This document shows positions 1 to 7,722 of a DNA stretch of 64,000 nt, in pieces (within the stretch, counting starts at the first letter, position 1; every line of letters starts with the position of its first letter). Under the pieces are notes generated by a model. The model saw only the letters and a program-made list of their open reading frames with translations, did not search any database and was not told the DNA's origin. Made by a program: the position numbers and the translations under genes. The stretch is from Burkholderiales bacterium (GTDB lineage Bacteria; Pseudomonadota; Gammaproteobacteria; Burkholderiales; Nitrosomonadaceae), in assembly GCA_024235755.1 (NCBI GenBank), contig JACKLV010000003.1, positions 186,001 through 250,000 of the forward strand, given 5' to 3'.

Positions 1-919
1 AACCAATCGCGCCGCTGTTGAGAAATTCGGTATTGACAGCAACAATATGTTTGAATTCTGGGACTGGGTCGGTGGACGTTATTCACTATGGTCATCCATT
101 GGATTATCCATCGTATTAATGATTGGTATGCAACATTTCAAAGCCTTGCTCGCCGGCGCGGAAGCCATGGATCAACATTTCTCAACAGTCCCGCTGGAGA
201 AAAATTTGCCGGTCATGTTCGGATTGCTTGCTATCTGGCATATTAACTTCAACGGCATCCGTTCACATGCCGTTTTGCCCTATGATCAGTACTTACACCG
301 CTTCCCAGCCTATCTGCAACAATTGGAAATGGAAAGCAACGGGAAACGCATCTCCCGGGACGGTCAGACAGTCGATTATCAGACGGGAGTCGTGATCTGG
401 GGAGAGCCAGGCACAAATGGTCAACATGCTTTTTATCAATTGTTACATCAAGGAACGCAGACTATTTCTGCTGACTTTCTGGCACCCTGTCAAAGCCAGC
501 ATCCGCTTGACAATCATCATCAATTATTACTGGCTAATTTTTTTGCCCAGACTGAGGCACTCATGCAGGGCAAAGATGAATCCGAAGTGCAGAATGAACT
601 GAAATCTCAGGGACTATCTGCAGAATACATTAAGACACTGTTACCACATAAAACTTTTCCCGGAAACCGACCAACCACGTCCATTTTATATAAGCAACTG
701 GACCCCAGAACATTGGGCGCATTGATCGCGCTGTATGAACATAAAGTTTTTGTACAAAGCGTTATCTGGAATATCAATCCATTTGACCAATGGGGCGTTG
801 AGCTGGGGAAACAACTCAGCAACAAAATTTTGCCAGAACTGGAACAAGATGAACCGGTTTCATCACATGACGCGTCCACCAATGGATTAATTAATTTTTT
901 CAAAAACAATCAATACTGA
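1..919 (+). CDS. pgi: Glucose-6-phosphate isomerase, C-terminal part (5'-truncated by window edge)
   Basis: Interconverts glucose-6-phosphate and fructose-6-phosphate in the cytoplasm. The reading frame is already open at base 2 and runs to TGA at 917-919, so the first ATG at 47 is internal. Both family signatures are visible: DWVGGRYSLWSSIG just after that ATG, and SVIWNINPFDQWGVELGK near the C-terminus, whose final Lys is the conserved active-site lysine. The IWGEPGTNGQH segment with its catalytic Glu is also present. About 306 codons are in the window, against roughly 550 for the family, so the N-terminal domain lies upstream. The next gene is 317 bp away on the same strand and is probably transcribed separately. 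Confidence 0.96.
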   Translation, partial: TNRAAVEKFGIDSNNMFEFWDWVGGRYSLWSSIGLSIVLMIGMQHFKALLAGAEAMDQHFSTVPLEKNLPVMFGLLAIWHINFNGIRSHAVLPYDQYLHRFPAYLQQLEMESNGKRISRDGQTVDYQTGVVIWGEPGTNGQHAFYQLLHQGTQTISADFLAPCQSQHPLDNHHQLLLANFFAQTEALMQGKDESEVQNELKSQGLSAEYIKTLLPHKTFPGNRPTTSILYKQLDPRTLGALIALYEHKVFVQSVIWNINPFDQWGVELGKQLSNKILPELEQDEPVSSHDASTNGLINFFKNNQY

Positions 920-1207
920 TTCACATACCCAATCAAATTCCACAATTACACATCACACCAGCAGCTTCACTCCCTTCCGGAAAAAATCATGCCAACTCAT
1001 ACTGTTAAATAAAATGATTTCGTTTACTTTATCGGAACTATAAAAACATCTGAACGATTTATAGTGTCGAACAGGGTATCAGCGATTGAAATCTTGCCGC
1101 CACCTAATCAGCACATAGGTAAAAGTGGGCTTGCATTATTCGCAAATACCATGTGAGAATTTTCACTTTTGGAACGGGGCATATTGTTTAAACTGTATAC
1201 AAAGTAA
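920..1207. other. Intergenic region, no gene seen
   Basis: This is the larger part of a 317-bp AT-rich gap between pgi and the LpxK-like gene. No coding frame, tRNA or convincing terminator was found. The promoter of the downstream gene is probably in its last 100 bases, but no clear -35/-10 pair could be fixed. Confidence 0.5.
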
Positions 1208-1223
1208 GTAAGTGATAACTTAC
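1208..1223. repeat. Short inverted repeat just upstream of the LpxK-like gene
   Basis: GTAAGT-gata-ACTTAC forms a perfect 6-bp inverted repeat with a 4-nt spacer. It lies immediately before the AGAGAGG ribosome binding site at 1224-1230 and the ATG at 1237. It could be an operator or an mRNA hairpin covering the translation start. Its function is inferred from position only. Confidence 0.4.
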
Positions 1224-1236
1224 AGAGAGGGTCATC

Positions 1237-2412
1237 ATGAAATTGTCTGACTTATACTGGCATCGTGTTACACCATTGCACCTATTGCTCTGGCCACTCA
1301 GTTTGCTATTTAATTTATTCTTGAATATACGCAAATTATGTTACTGGTTGGATTTTTTTCCATCGGTCAAACTCCCGGTTCCTGTGATTGTTGTCGACAG
1401 TATCACGACTGATGATGGCGGCAAGACTCCATTGGTGTCGTGGCTTATTGAAACACTGCTCGCACGCGGTTTATGTCCAGGTATCGTTACCCAAGGCGGC
1501 CCAGATCATTCGGGCCAACCTGAGGCCGTATCGAATCTGAACAGTCAAACCAGAATTCGAAGCAAAGCGTTACTTCTAGCAAAACGTTTTGAACATGCCT
1601 GTCCGGTCTGGGTGGGCAATAATGTCGCCGATGTAGCCCAGGCATTGCTGCAAGCACACCCTGACTGCAATGTCATCATCTGTACCTTTGGTCTGCAGTA
1701 TCCTCGGCTGGAACGCGATTTCGAAATTGCTGTCGCTGATTTTGATGAATCCAGTTTTGGAAACGGCCTGTTATTACCTGCGGGCCCGCTGCGCGCTAGT
1801 TTAAAACGTTTGCGCAGCGTTGATGCAGTTGTAATCAATAGTTCACGAAAACTGCATTTTGATACCGATGACTGGGCACCCACGTATCCTATGAAACTAG
1901 TTGGTGATACGGTTTACAATTTGTCCAAATCTGAAGTTCGTCATCCGGTCTCAATTTTAAAGGATCAAACTCTGCAGGCTGTTACGACTTATGGAAATGC
2001 TCAATGGCTTGCCAATCAATTACAACACCATGGACTCAAAGGAAAACTACAGGCTGTTGCCGACGACCACCGATTTGTTGAAAAGGACTTTTCTTCTATC
2101 CAAGCTGAGGTGATTATCATGCTTGAGGAAGAGGCTATTCAATGCCGGGAATTTGTTACAGACAAAGTCTGGGCATTGCCGGTAGAAGCCTGGGTTAACG
2201 GTGAAATGCAAGCACGTGTGCTAAATATGCTACGGGAAAAATTTGCCGATTCGGATGTGCTGAATGAATTGACTTGCCCGAACTGCAAATGTCCGTTACG
2301 TCACTTGGAACAGGAAAATTCACTGATATGTGATCAAGAACAACTCACTTTTCCGATCAAAGACGGCATACCTGTTCTTCAATTGCAAGACAGTGGCAAA
2401 CTGGCGGCTTAA
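1237..2412 (+). CDS. LpxK-like protein fused to a Trm112/YcaR domain; probably inactive as a kinase
   Basis: Residues 1 to about 325 align end to end with tetraacyldisaccharide 4'-kinase (LpxK, lipid A synthesis): a hydrophobic N-terminal helix, then PVPVIVV, then GNGLLLPAGPLR and VDAVVIN. Residues 342-391 are a Trm112/UPF0434 domain (CPNC at 347-350, then FPIKDGIPVL). In related bacteria the two are usually separate neighbouring genes, lpxK and ycaR. The kinase motifs are degraded. The P-loop, normally GNITVGGTGKTP, reads DSITTDDGGKTP (54-65). The DDGLQ motif reads CTFGLQ (149-154). The SRGYG and GDEP motifs are lost, and the conserved EKDAVKC reads LEEEAIQC. The frame is nevertheless intact over 391 residues and has a good RBS, so it looks like a maintained pseudoenzyme rather than a decaying gene. 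A true LpxK is expected elsewhere. The gene converges on lnt, whose stop is 5 bp away. Confidence 0.8.
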   Translation: MKLSDLYWHRVTPLHLLLWPLSLLFNLFLNIRKLCYWLDFFPSVKLPVPVIVVDSITTDDGGKTPLVSWLIETLLARGLCPGIVTQGGPDHSGQPEAVSNLNSQTRIRSKALLLAKRFEHACPVWVGNNVADVAQALLQAHPDCNVIICTFGLQYPRLERDFEIAVADFDESSFGNGLLLPAGPLRASLKRLRSVDAVVINSSRKLHFDTDDWAPTYPMKLVGDTVYNLSKSEVRHPVSILKDQTLQAVTTYGNAQWLANQLQHHGLKGKLQAVADDHRFVEKDFSSIQAEVIIMLEEEAIQCREFVTDKVWALPVEAWVNGEMQARVLNMLREKFADSDVLNELTCPNCKCPLRHLEQENSLICDQEQLTFPIKDGIPVLQLQDSGKLAA

Positions 2413-2417
2413 ACCGA

Positions 2418-3920
2418 TCAGTATGCGATACGTGAATTTCTATACGACACAATCGTACCGATGCCCAACGTAATAAAGGCCGTTAGCAGCGCTAAGTAGT
2501 TGCCCATTTTTACATAAGGTGTTGCTCCGGTAAAACCCTGCGCATTTCCATGTAATCCGGCAGTAGTGAATATCGCTATTTGCTCCAGAACCTTACCGCG
2601 TTCATCAATAATGGCTGTCAAACCCGTATTGGTGGCACGCAGCATATAGCGACCGGTTTCCAGCGCTCGCATCTGCGATATCTGCAAATGCTGATGCGGA
2701 CCGATAGAACGGCCAAACCAAGCGTCATTGCTTACATTCACCAATATCGTCGCTTGCGGTAACTGATTGATAATTTCTTCGCCAAATACATCTTCGTAAC
2801 AGATATTGATTGCAACCTGTTGCCCGGCCAATTGCATCGGCTGCTGGTCCAGACTTCCGCGAGAGAAATCGGATAACGGAATCTGCAGCACATTGATAAT
2901 CCAGCCAAAAACCGGCTTGAAAGGAATAAATTCACCGAATGGCACCAGATGATGCTTGCGATAAACCTGTTCAGGCGATGTACCGAAACTGAACATGCTG
3001 TTGTAATAGATATTATCGCCATTTTCTGCGTGTTCAGCCAGACCGATCAGCACATCGCCATTATTATTTCTGGCATGGTCGGCCAAATAAGCCAGATAAG
3101 CAGGCGGCACGGCATCGTTGAAAAGCGGTATAGAAATTTCAGGTGTCACAATGAGGCGGCTTTTGCTTTCCAAAATTAAATCCGCGTAGATGCTCATGGT
3201 ATTTTCCACGTGATCTTCACGCCACTTCAAATCCTGTTCAATATTGCCCTGCAACAAACTGACGGTGACCGGCTCGCCAGTAGGTTGTGTCCAGTTAATA
3301 AACTGAAGGCCAAATCCGCCAATCCAGATCAAAGCCAGGAACGCACCAAGCCGCCATGCAGCTATTCCTTTTTCAAACCAGCAGCAAAGAAGCGCGGCGC
3401 TTAGCACCACGATCAGCGAAATACCATAAACGCCAACAACCGGCGCGAAACCCGCCAACGGACTTGCAGGCACCTGCGAATAGCCAATCGCCAGCCAGGG
3501 AAAACCGGTAAACAATGTTCCCCTCAACCATTCGGTCAACATCCAGGTTCCCGCCACGGCAAATGCCCAGATATACGGTGAAGCGTAACGCATGCGCGCA
3601 ACCAACCAACCACAGGTTGCCGGAAACAGAGATAAATAGCCGCAGAGTATCAGCAGTGCAAAAATTGCAAGCGCTGGCGGCATGGCACCAAAATCATGAA
3701 GACTGACATACAACCAGGTAACGCCTGCGCAGAACAGTCCCATACCAAATGAAAAACCCAACCATACTGTCTGGGCAATTTTCAGACTGCCACGCCAGAA
3801 AAAAAATAACAGAGCTAGCGTTACGACTGGCACCGGAAACCAGTAAAACGGTGCAAAACCCGATACGGTGAGTATACCTAGAAGGAATACGGCAACAAGT
3901 TTAAAATAAAAATTCTTCAA
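2418..3920 (-). CDS. lnt: Apolipoprotein N-acyltransferase
   Basis: Integral inner-membrane enzyme that adds the third acyl chain to the N-terminal Cys of lipoproteins. Several membrane segments fill the first ~210 residues, followed by a nitrilase-like domain. The catalytic triad is visible as Glu in TPEISIPLF, Lys in KHHLVPFGEF and Cys in NICYEDVFGEE. A longer frame opens at a TTG at 3971, but its first codons lie inside the repeat element at 3948-4092. The TTG at 3918-3920 (protein LKNFYFKLV...) gives 500 residues, close to the E. coli length, and matches where family proteins begin. No clear Shine-Dalgarno is seen for either start, so the start is uncertain. The element may have replaced the native promoter region. 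Confidence 0.93.
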   Translation of the reverse strand: MKNFYFKLVAVFLLGILTVSGFAPFYWFPVPVVTLALLFFFWRGSLKIAQTVWLGFSFGMGLFCAGVTWLYVSLHDFGAMPPALAIFALLILCGYLSLFPATCGWLVARMRYASPYIWAFAVAGTWMLTEWLRGTLFTGFPWLAIGYSQVPASPLAGFAPVVGVYGISLIVVLSAALLCCWFEKGIAAWRLGAFLALIWIGGFGLQFINWTQPTGEPVTVSLLQGNIEQDLKWREDHVENTMSIYADLILESKSRLIVTPEISIPLFNDAVPPAYLAYLADHARNNNGDVLIGLAEHAENGDNIYYNSMFSFGTSPEQVYRKHHLVPFGEFIPFKPVFGWIINVLQIPLSDFSRGSLDQQPMQLAGQQVAINICYEDVFGEEIINQLPQATILVNVSNDAWFGRSIGPHQHLQISQMRALETGRYMLRATNTGLTAIIDERGKVLEQIAIFTTAGLHGNAQGFTGATPYVKMGNYLALLTAFITLGIGTIVSYRNSRIAY

Positions 3921-3947
3921 TTGATTAATGACCAGTTGTTTTTTTTG

Positions 3948-4092
3948 AGAACCTGTCCAAGATCCCGCCAAAGAGCGCGTTACGGCGTTAAAATCGAACT
4001 CAAAATGCTCTCACATACCTTGTGTATGCTCCGCTTTTTCGTTCTATTTTGCCTTGTACCGCATCTCTTGATCGAGATCTTGAACAGGTTCT
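3948..4092. repeat. 145-bp MITE-like element with 17-bp terminal inverted repeats
   Basis: The left end AGAACCTGTCCAAGATC (3948-3964) and right end GATCTTGAACAGGTTCT (4076-4092) are inverted repeats with one mismatch. The interior has no coding capacity. Such short, TIR-bounded, non-coding elements are typical of dispersed repeats mobilised in trans. No clear target-site duplication could be recognised, and no second copy was noticed in the window. The element supplies the alternative TTG and first codons of the longest lnt frame. Confidence 0.65.
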
Positions 4093-4283
4093 GAGTATAT
4101 CATCCTGAAAACCGCAACTGGTTTATTAAACAATGTATTGCGTAAAAAATCTGACAGCCAAAGCACTCTTACTCATAAATTGCCGATCTGTTACAAATCA
4201 CATAAAGCCCTATTTTTATTCTCTGCGGTAGAATTCGTTTTTTCGAAAAAAGAATAATAGCATCATAGTTCCTGCATTCCCGT

Positions 4284-4313
4284 TTACGAAAACACGGTCT
4301 TAACGCGTATAAT
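4284..4313 (+). promoter_or_regulatory. Candidate sigma70 promoter of lysS
   Basis: TTACGA (4284-4289) and a perfect TATAAT (4308-4313) are separated by 18 bp. Transcription would begin near 4320, giving a leader of about 70 nt before the lysS ATG at 4391. This rests on consensus matching by eye. Confidence 0.6.
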
Positions 4314-4390
4314 AGCGCTCAATTGGCATTGACAATCAACACAGAAACGACAATAACAACATCCATCAATTAGCAAAAAACTGACTGAAT

Positions 4391-5902
4391 ATGACCGAGG
4401 AAACCCCACTCGCTTCGACCCAACATGATGAAAACCAGATTATTGCCGAACGCCGCACAAAGCTGGCTGCGTTGCGCCAGAACGGTAATGCGTTCCCCAA
4501 CACTTTCCGACGCGAACATCTGGCTTCAACATTGCATGCGCACAATGACGAACATTCCAAGGAAACGCTCGAAGCAACACCGATTTCAGCCAAAGTCGCC
4601 GGACGCATGGTGCTTAAGCGCGTAATGGGCAAGGCGAGTTTTGCCACGATTCAGGACATGAGTGGTCGCATCCAGTTGTATATTTCAAACGACCACACCG
4701 GCGAATCGACTCATACTGCGTTCAAGCATTATGACCTCGGCGATATTCTCGGCGCCGAGGGCACGCTGTTTAAAACCAAAACAGGCGAGTTATCGATACG
4801 CGTGACCCGCTTGCTTTTGCTAACCAAATCACTGCGACCTTTGCCAGAAAAATTTCATGGTTTGACCGATCAGGAACAGAAATACCGTCAACGGTATCTT
4901 GATTTGATTACCAATGAAGACACGCGTAAGGTTTTTACGACACGTTCAAGAATCATCCAGGCGATACGCGATTTTTTTGTCGCGCACAATTATCTCGAAG
5001 TGGAAACGCCAATGATGCATCCGATTCCGGGCGGCGCAACCGCACGACCTTTTACCACTCACCATAATGCGCTGGATATGGAGTTGTTTTTACGCATCGC
5101 ACCGGAACTTTATCTCAAGCGCCTGGTTGTCGGCGGAATGGAAAAAGTTTTTGAAATCAACCGTAATTTCAGGAATGAGGGAATTTCGACGCGACACAAC
5201 CCTGAATTCACCATGCTGGAATTTTACGAAGCATATCAGGATTTCACCTATCTGATGGATTTCACTGAAGAACTACTGAAGTTTGTGGCCCAAACTGTAT
5301 TAGGAACCACAAAAATGACTTATCAAGAACGCGAAATAGACTTCAACAAACCATTCGAACGCATGACCATCACGCAAGCGCTGATGAAATTCCATTCGGA
5401 ATACACGGAGTACCAGCTTGCGGACCGCGACTTCCTGATACAACGTTTAACAGCGCTCAACATTCATTACAACCCGCATGACGGGATCGGTGGCTTGCAA
5501 TTATCACTCTTTGACGAAACAACCGAACATTTGCTGTTTGAACCGACATTTATTATTGATTATCCGGCTGAGGTATCCCCACTGGCACGCCGCAATGATC
5601 ATAACCCTGAGGTCACCGATCGTTTTGAACTGTATATCGCCGGACGCGAGATTGCTAATGGATTTTCAGAATTAAACGATCCGGAAGATCAAGCTGAGCG
5701 TTTCCTAGAACAAGCTAAGGCCAAGGATGCAGGCGATCACGAGGCCATGCATTATGATGCTGACTATATTCGCGCATTGGAATACGGTCTGCCTCCAACA
5801 GCAGGAGAAGGTATTGGCATAGATCGAGTGGTAATGCTATTCACTGATAGCCCAAGCATTCGCGATGTCATTCTATTTCCACAACTGCGCCGGGAAGAAT
5901 AA
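4391..5902 (+). CDS. lysS: Lysyl-tRNA synthetase, class II
   Basis: Charges tRNA-Lys with lysine in the cytoplasm. The 503-residue length is normal. An N-terminal OB-fold anticodon-binding domain (VAGRMVLKRVMGKASFATIQD...) is followed by the class II catalytic core. Motif 1 (residues about 195-215) contains the FLEVETPMM-type segment. Motif 2 appears as FEINRNFRNEG with TRHNPEFTMLEFY. Motif 3 appears as GIGIDRVVMLFTDSPSIRDV near the C-terminus. It appears monocistronic and converges on xerD 43 bp downstream. No clear intrinsic terminator was found between them. Confidence 0.97.
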   Translation: MTEETPLASTQHDENQIIAERRTKLAALRQNGNAFPNTFRREHLASTLHAHNDEHSKETLEATPISAKVAGRMVLKRVMGKASFATIQDMSGRIQLYISNDHTGESTHTAFKHYDLGDILGAEGTLFKTKTGELSIRVTRLLLLTKSLRPLPEKFHGLTDQEQKYRQRYLDLITNEDTRKVFTTRSRIIQAIRDFFVAHNYLEVETPMMHPIPGGATARPFTTHHNALDMELFLRIAPELYLKRLVVGGMEKVFEINRNFRNEGISTRHNPEFTMLEFYEAYQDFTYLMDFTEELLKFVAQTVLGTTKMTYQEREIDFNKPFERMTITQALMKFHSEYTEYQLADRDFLIQRLTALNIHYNPHDGIGGLQLSLFDETTEHLLFEPTFIIDYPAEVSPLARRNDHNPEVTDRFELYIAGREIANGFSELNDPEDQAERFLEQAKAKDAGDHEAMHYDADYIRALEYGLPPTAGEGIGIDRVVMLFTDSPSIRDVILFPQLRREE

Positions 5903-5945
5903 TCACTTACTTTACCCCCGTTTCATATTTTCTTGCTTTTACGCT

Positions 5946-6860
5946 TTAGCCACGGGGATGATGTTTGCTGTGCAACAGCTTCAAACGTTCTCGTGCAATG
6001 TGTGTATAGATTTGTGTCGTTGAAATATCCGCATGCCCAAGCAGTATCTGCACTACGCGCAAATCTGCACCATGGTTTAATAAATGCGTAGCAAATGCAT
6101 GTCGCAACGTGTGTGGTGATAGATGTTTTTTTATTCCTACCGCTTGGGCGTGCCGTTTGATCAAATACCAAAAAGCCTGTCGAGTCATTGCGCCACCGCG
6201 TGATGTCACAAAAACAGTATCGGTCACAATACCCTGAAGTAACAAAGGCCTGGATTGCCTTGTATAACGGTTCAGCCAATCGAGTGACTCTTCACCGAGA
6301 GGAGTCAATCGTTCTTTTCTGCCTTTCCCCATCACGCGGACTACGCCCATATCTTGGCTAACCTGCGAATATTTCAAATTGATAAGTTCGGAAACTCTCA
6401 AGCCACTGGCATAAAGAACTTCAAGCATGGCTCTATCTCTCAGCCCCAATGGATTTTTCAGATTGGGTGCGTTCAAAAGCTGTTCAACCTCTGCTTCCGT
6501 CAGACTCTCAGGAAGATTGCGCAACAATTTAGGTGTTTCAATATTCAGGCTTGGATCAGTCTGTATTTTTCCTTGTCGCAACAAATAGCGGTAAAACCGT
6601 TTTAAACTCGATAATTCACGACTCGTTGTACTCGCTTTTACTTTAGCCGACACTCTATCAGCTAGAAAATCAAGCAAATCGGAGTGTGTCGCATCTACCA
6701 ACGATTCCCGCTTTTGATGTGGTTGTTTACTAAGCCAATCCGCAAAAAGCTGCAAATCATTCCGATAACTTTGCAGCGTATTACGGGACAAGCCATCTTC
6801 CAGCCACAATACATCGAAAAACTCGTCGAGTATCTCTGCGTTTTCTTCAGATACTCTCAT
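5946..6860 (-). CDS. xerD: Tyrosine recombinase XerD
   Basis: Site-specific recombinase that with XerC resolves chromosome dimers at dif. Residues 1 to about 90 are the SAM-like core-binding domain. The catalytic domain shows Arg in ASGLRVSEL, Lys in GKGRKER, HTLRH, the second His in LLGHADIST, and the nucleophile Tyr in TQIYTH. A longer frame reaches 6908, but the ATG at 6858-6860 (MRVSEENAEI) gives 304 residues, near the E. coli 298. It overlaps the end of ogt by 14 bp out of frame, so ogt and xerD are probably co-transcribed and translationally coupled. Confidence 0.95.
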   Translation of the reverse strand: MRVSEENAEILDEFFDVLWLEDGLSRNTLQSYRNDLQLFADWLSKQPHQKRESLVDATHSDLLDFLADRVSAKVKASTTSRELSSLKRFYRYLLRQGKIQTDPSLNIETPKLLRNLPESLTEAEVEQLLNAPNLKNPLGLRDRAMLEVLYASGLRVSELINLKYSQVSQDMGVVRVMGKGRKERLTPLGEESLDWLNRYTRQSRPLLLQGIVTDTVFVTSRGGAMTRQAFWYLIKRHAQAVGIKKHLSPHTLRHAFATHLLNHGADLRVVQILLGHADISTTQIYTHIARERLKLLHSKHHPRG

Positions 6861-7353
6861 GTTGCAACAACCACCGTTTAATTTCCAATGGTTCTCCTTC
6901 TCTAGCATTCATAAAACCTCCTAAACCACCATTTTTTGCAATAATCCTATGGCAAGGTATAACAATTGGAATTTTATTGGCCCCACAAGCTCGGCCAACG
7001 GCTCTAGGGGCCGAATGGATCTTCGCTGCAATCTCAGCATAACTGCAAGTCTGGCCGCTTGGAATCTGCTGAATTTTCTCCCACACGCGCTGCTGATGAA
7101 CTGTTCCACTAATGTGTAAAGAAAGATCAAATGTATAACGTGGGTCTGATAAATATGCCTCCAATTGCGCGCAAACCTCTCTCGCTAGAGGTGTTATCGG
7201 AGACTTAAGCAATGTATTTAGCGGTAAATAATCAATCTCCGTCAACCAGTCTTCTTCGGTACGAATTCCTAAAACAGCAAAAGGCGCGTATATCTTTGCC
7301 TGATAGCAAGTATTAGCGGTATTGATTTTCTGATTGTTGATGGACTCTTTCAC
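6847..7353 (-). CDS. ogt: Methylated-DNA--protein-cysteine methyltransferase
   Basis: Suicide repair protein that removes alkyl groups from O6-alkylguanine. The active-site motif IPCHRI (acceptor Cys) is followed by the usual GGLGGFMNAREGE...KRWLL tail. The 168-residue length is normal for Ogt/MGMT without an Ada domain. The central segment QIPSGQTCSYAEIA with AVGRACGANKIP is the DNA-binding helix-turn-helix and arginine-finger region. It is the upstream gene of a two-gene unit with xerD. Confidence 0.94.
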   Translation of the reverse strand: MKESINNQKINTANTCYQAKIYAPFAVLGIRTEEDWLTEIDYLPLNTLLKSPITPLAREVCAQLEAYLSDPRYTFDLSLHISGTVHQQRVWEKIQQIPSGQTCSYAEIAAKIHSAPRAVGRACGANKIPIVIPCHRIIAKNGGLGGFMNAREGEPLEIKRWLLQHESI

Positions 7354-7722
7354 ACTTATTGTTCTATTATTCTGAATATTTGAAAAGAATCTTTTTTAGC
7401 ATAAATTTTATAGACTCTGGAATTGTACTAAAGTTGCACTTGTAGATTCATTGTCAAATCAAGGTGAGAATCACCTCAAATGATTTTTTATAACAACGAG
7501 CGGTAAGTGATGTATTTGATTAGACTTGGTCTGAACGAAGCTACTCTTAGCACATATGAATAGCCAATGGTTCTACATTTGTGCAGCATCGATAAAAAGT
7601 TGGGCAAAGCCATGCTGCGAAATGTCGGCGCAACACCGCTAAGCAAAGTTGATAAGCTCCCTACAGACATACATCATCTGACAGAAGCTTATATATGAAT
7701 GTATTGAGTGAAGATCAATAAC
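7354..7722. other. Intergenic region, no supported gene
   Basis: This 369-bp AT-rich gap lies between the end of htpG and the start of ogt. It holds a 43-codon plus-strand frame at 7567-7698 and a 60-codon minus-strand frame at 7488-7670. Neither has a ribosome binding site or a recognisable family. The ogt promoter should lie in its left part, but none was fixed. No terminator hairpin for htpG was recognised. Confidence 0.5.

Noticed and set aside
7488..7698. Short frames on both strands between htpG and ogt (60 codons minus, 43 codons plus)
   Set aside because: No ribosome binding site, no family and they overlap each other; too little support to call a gene or a remnant.
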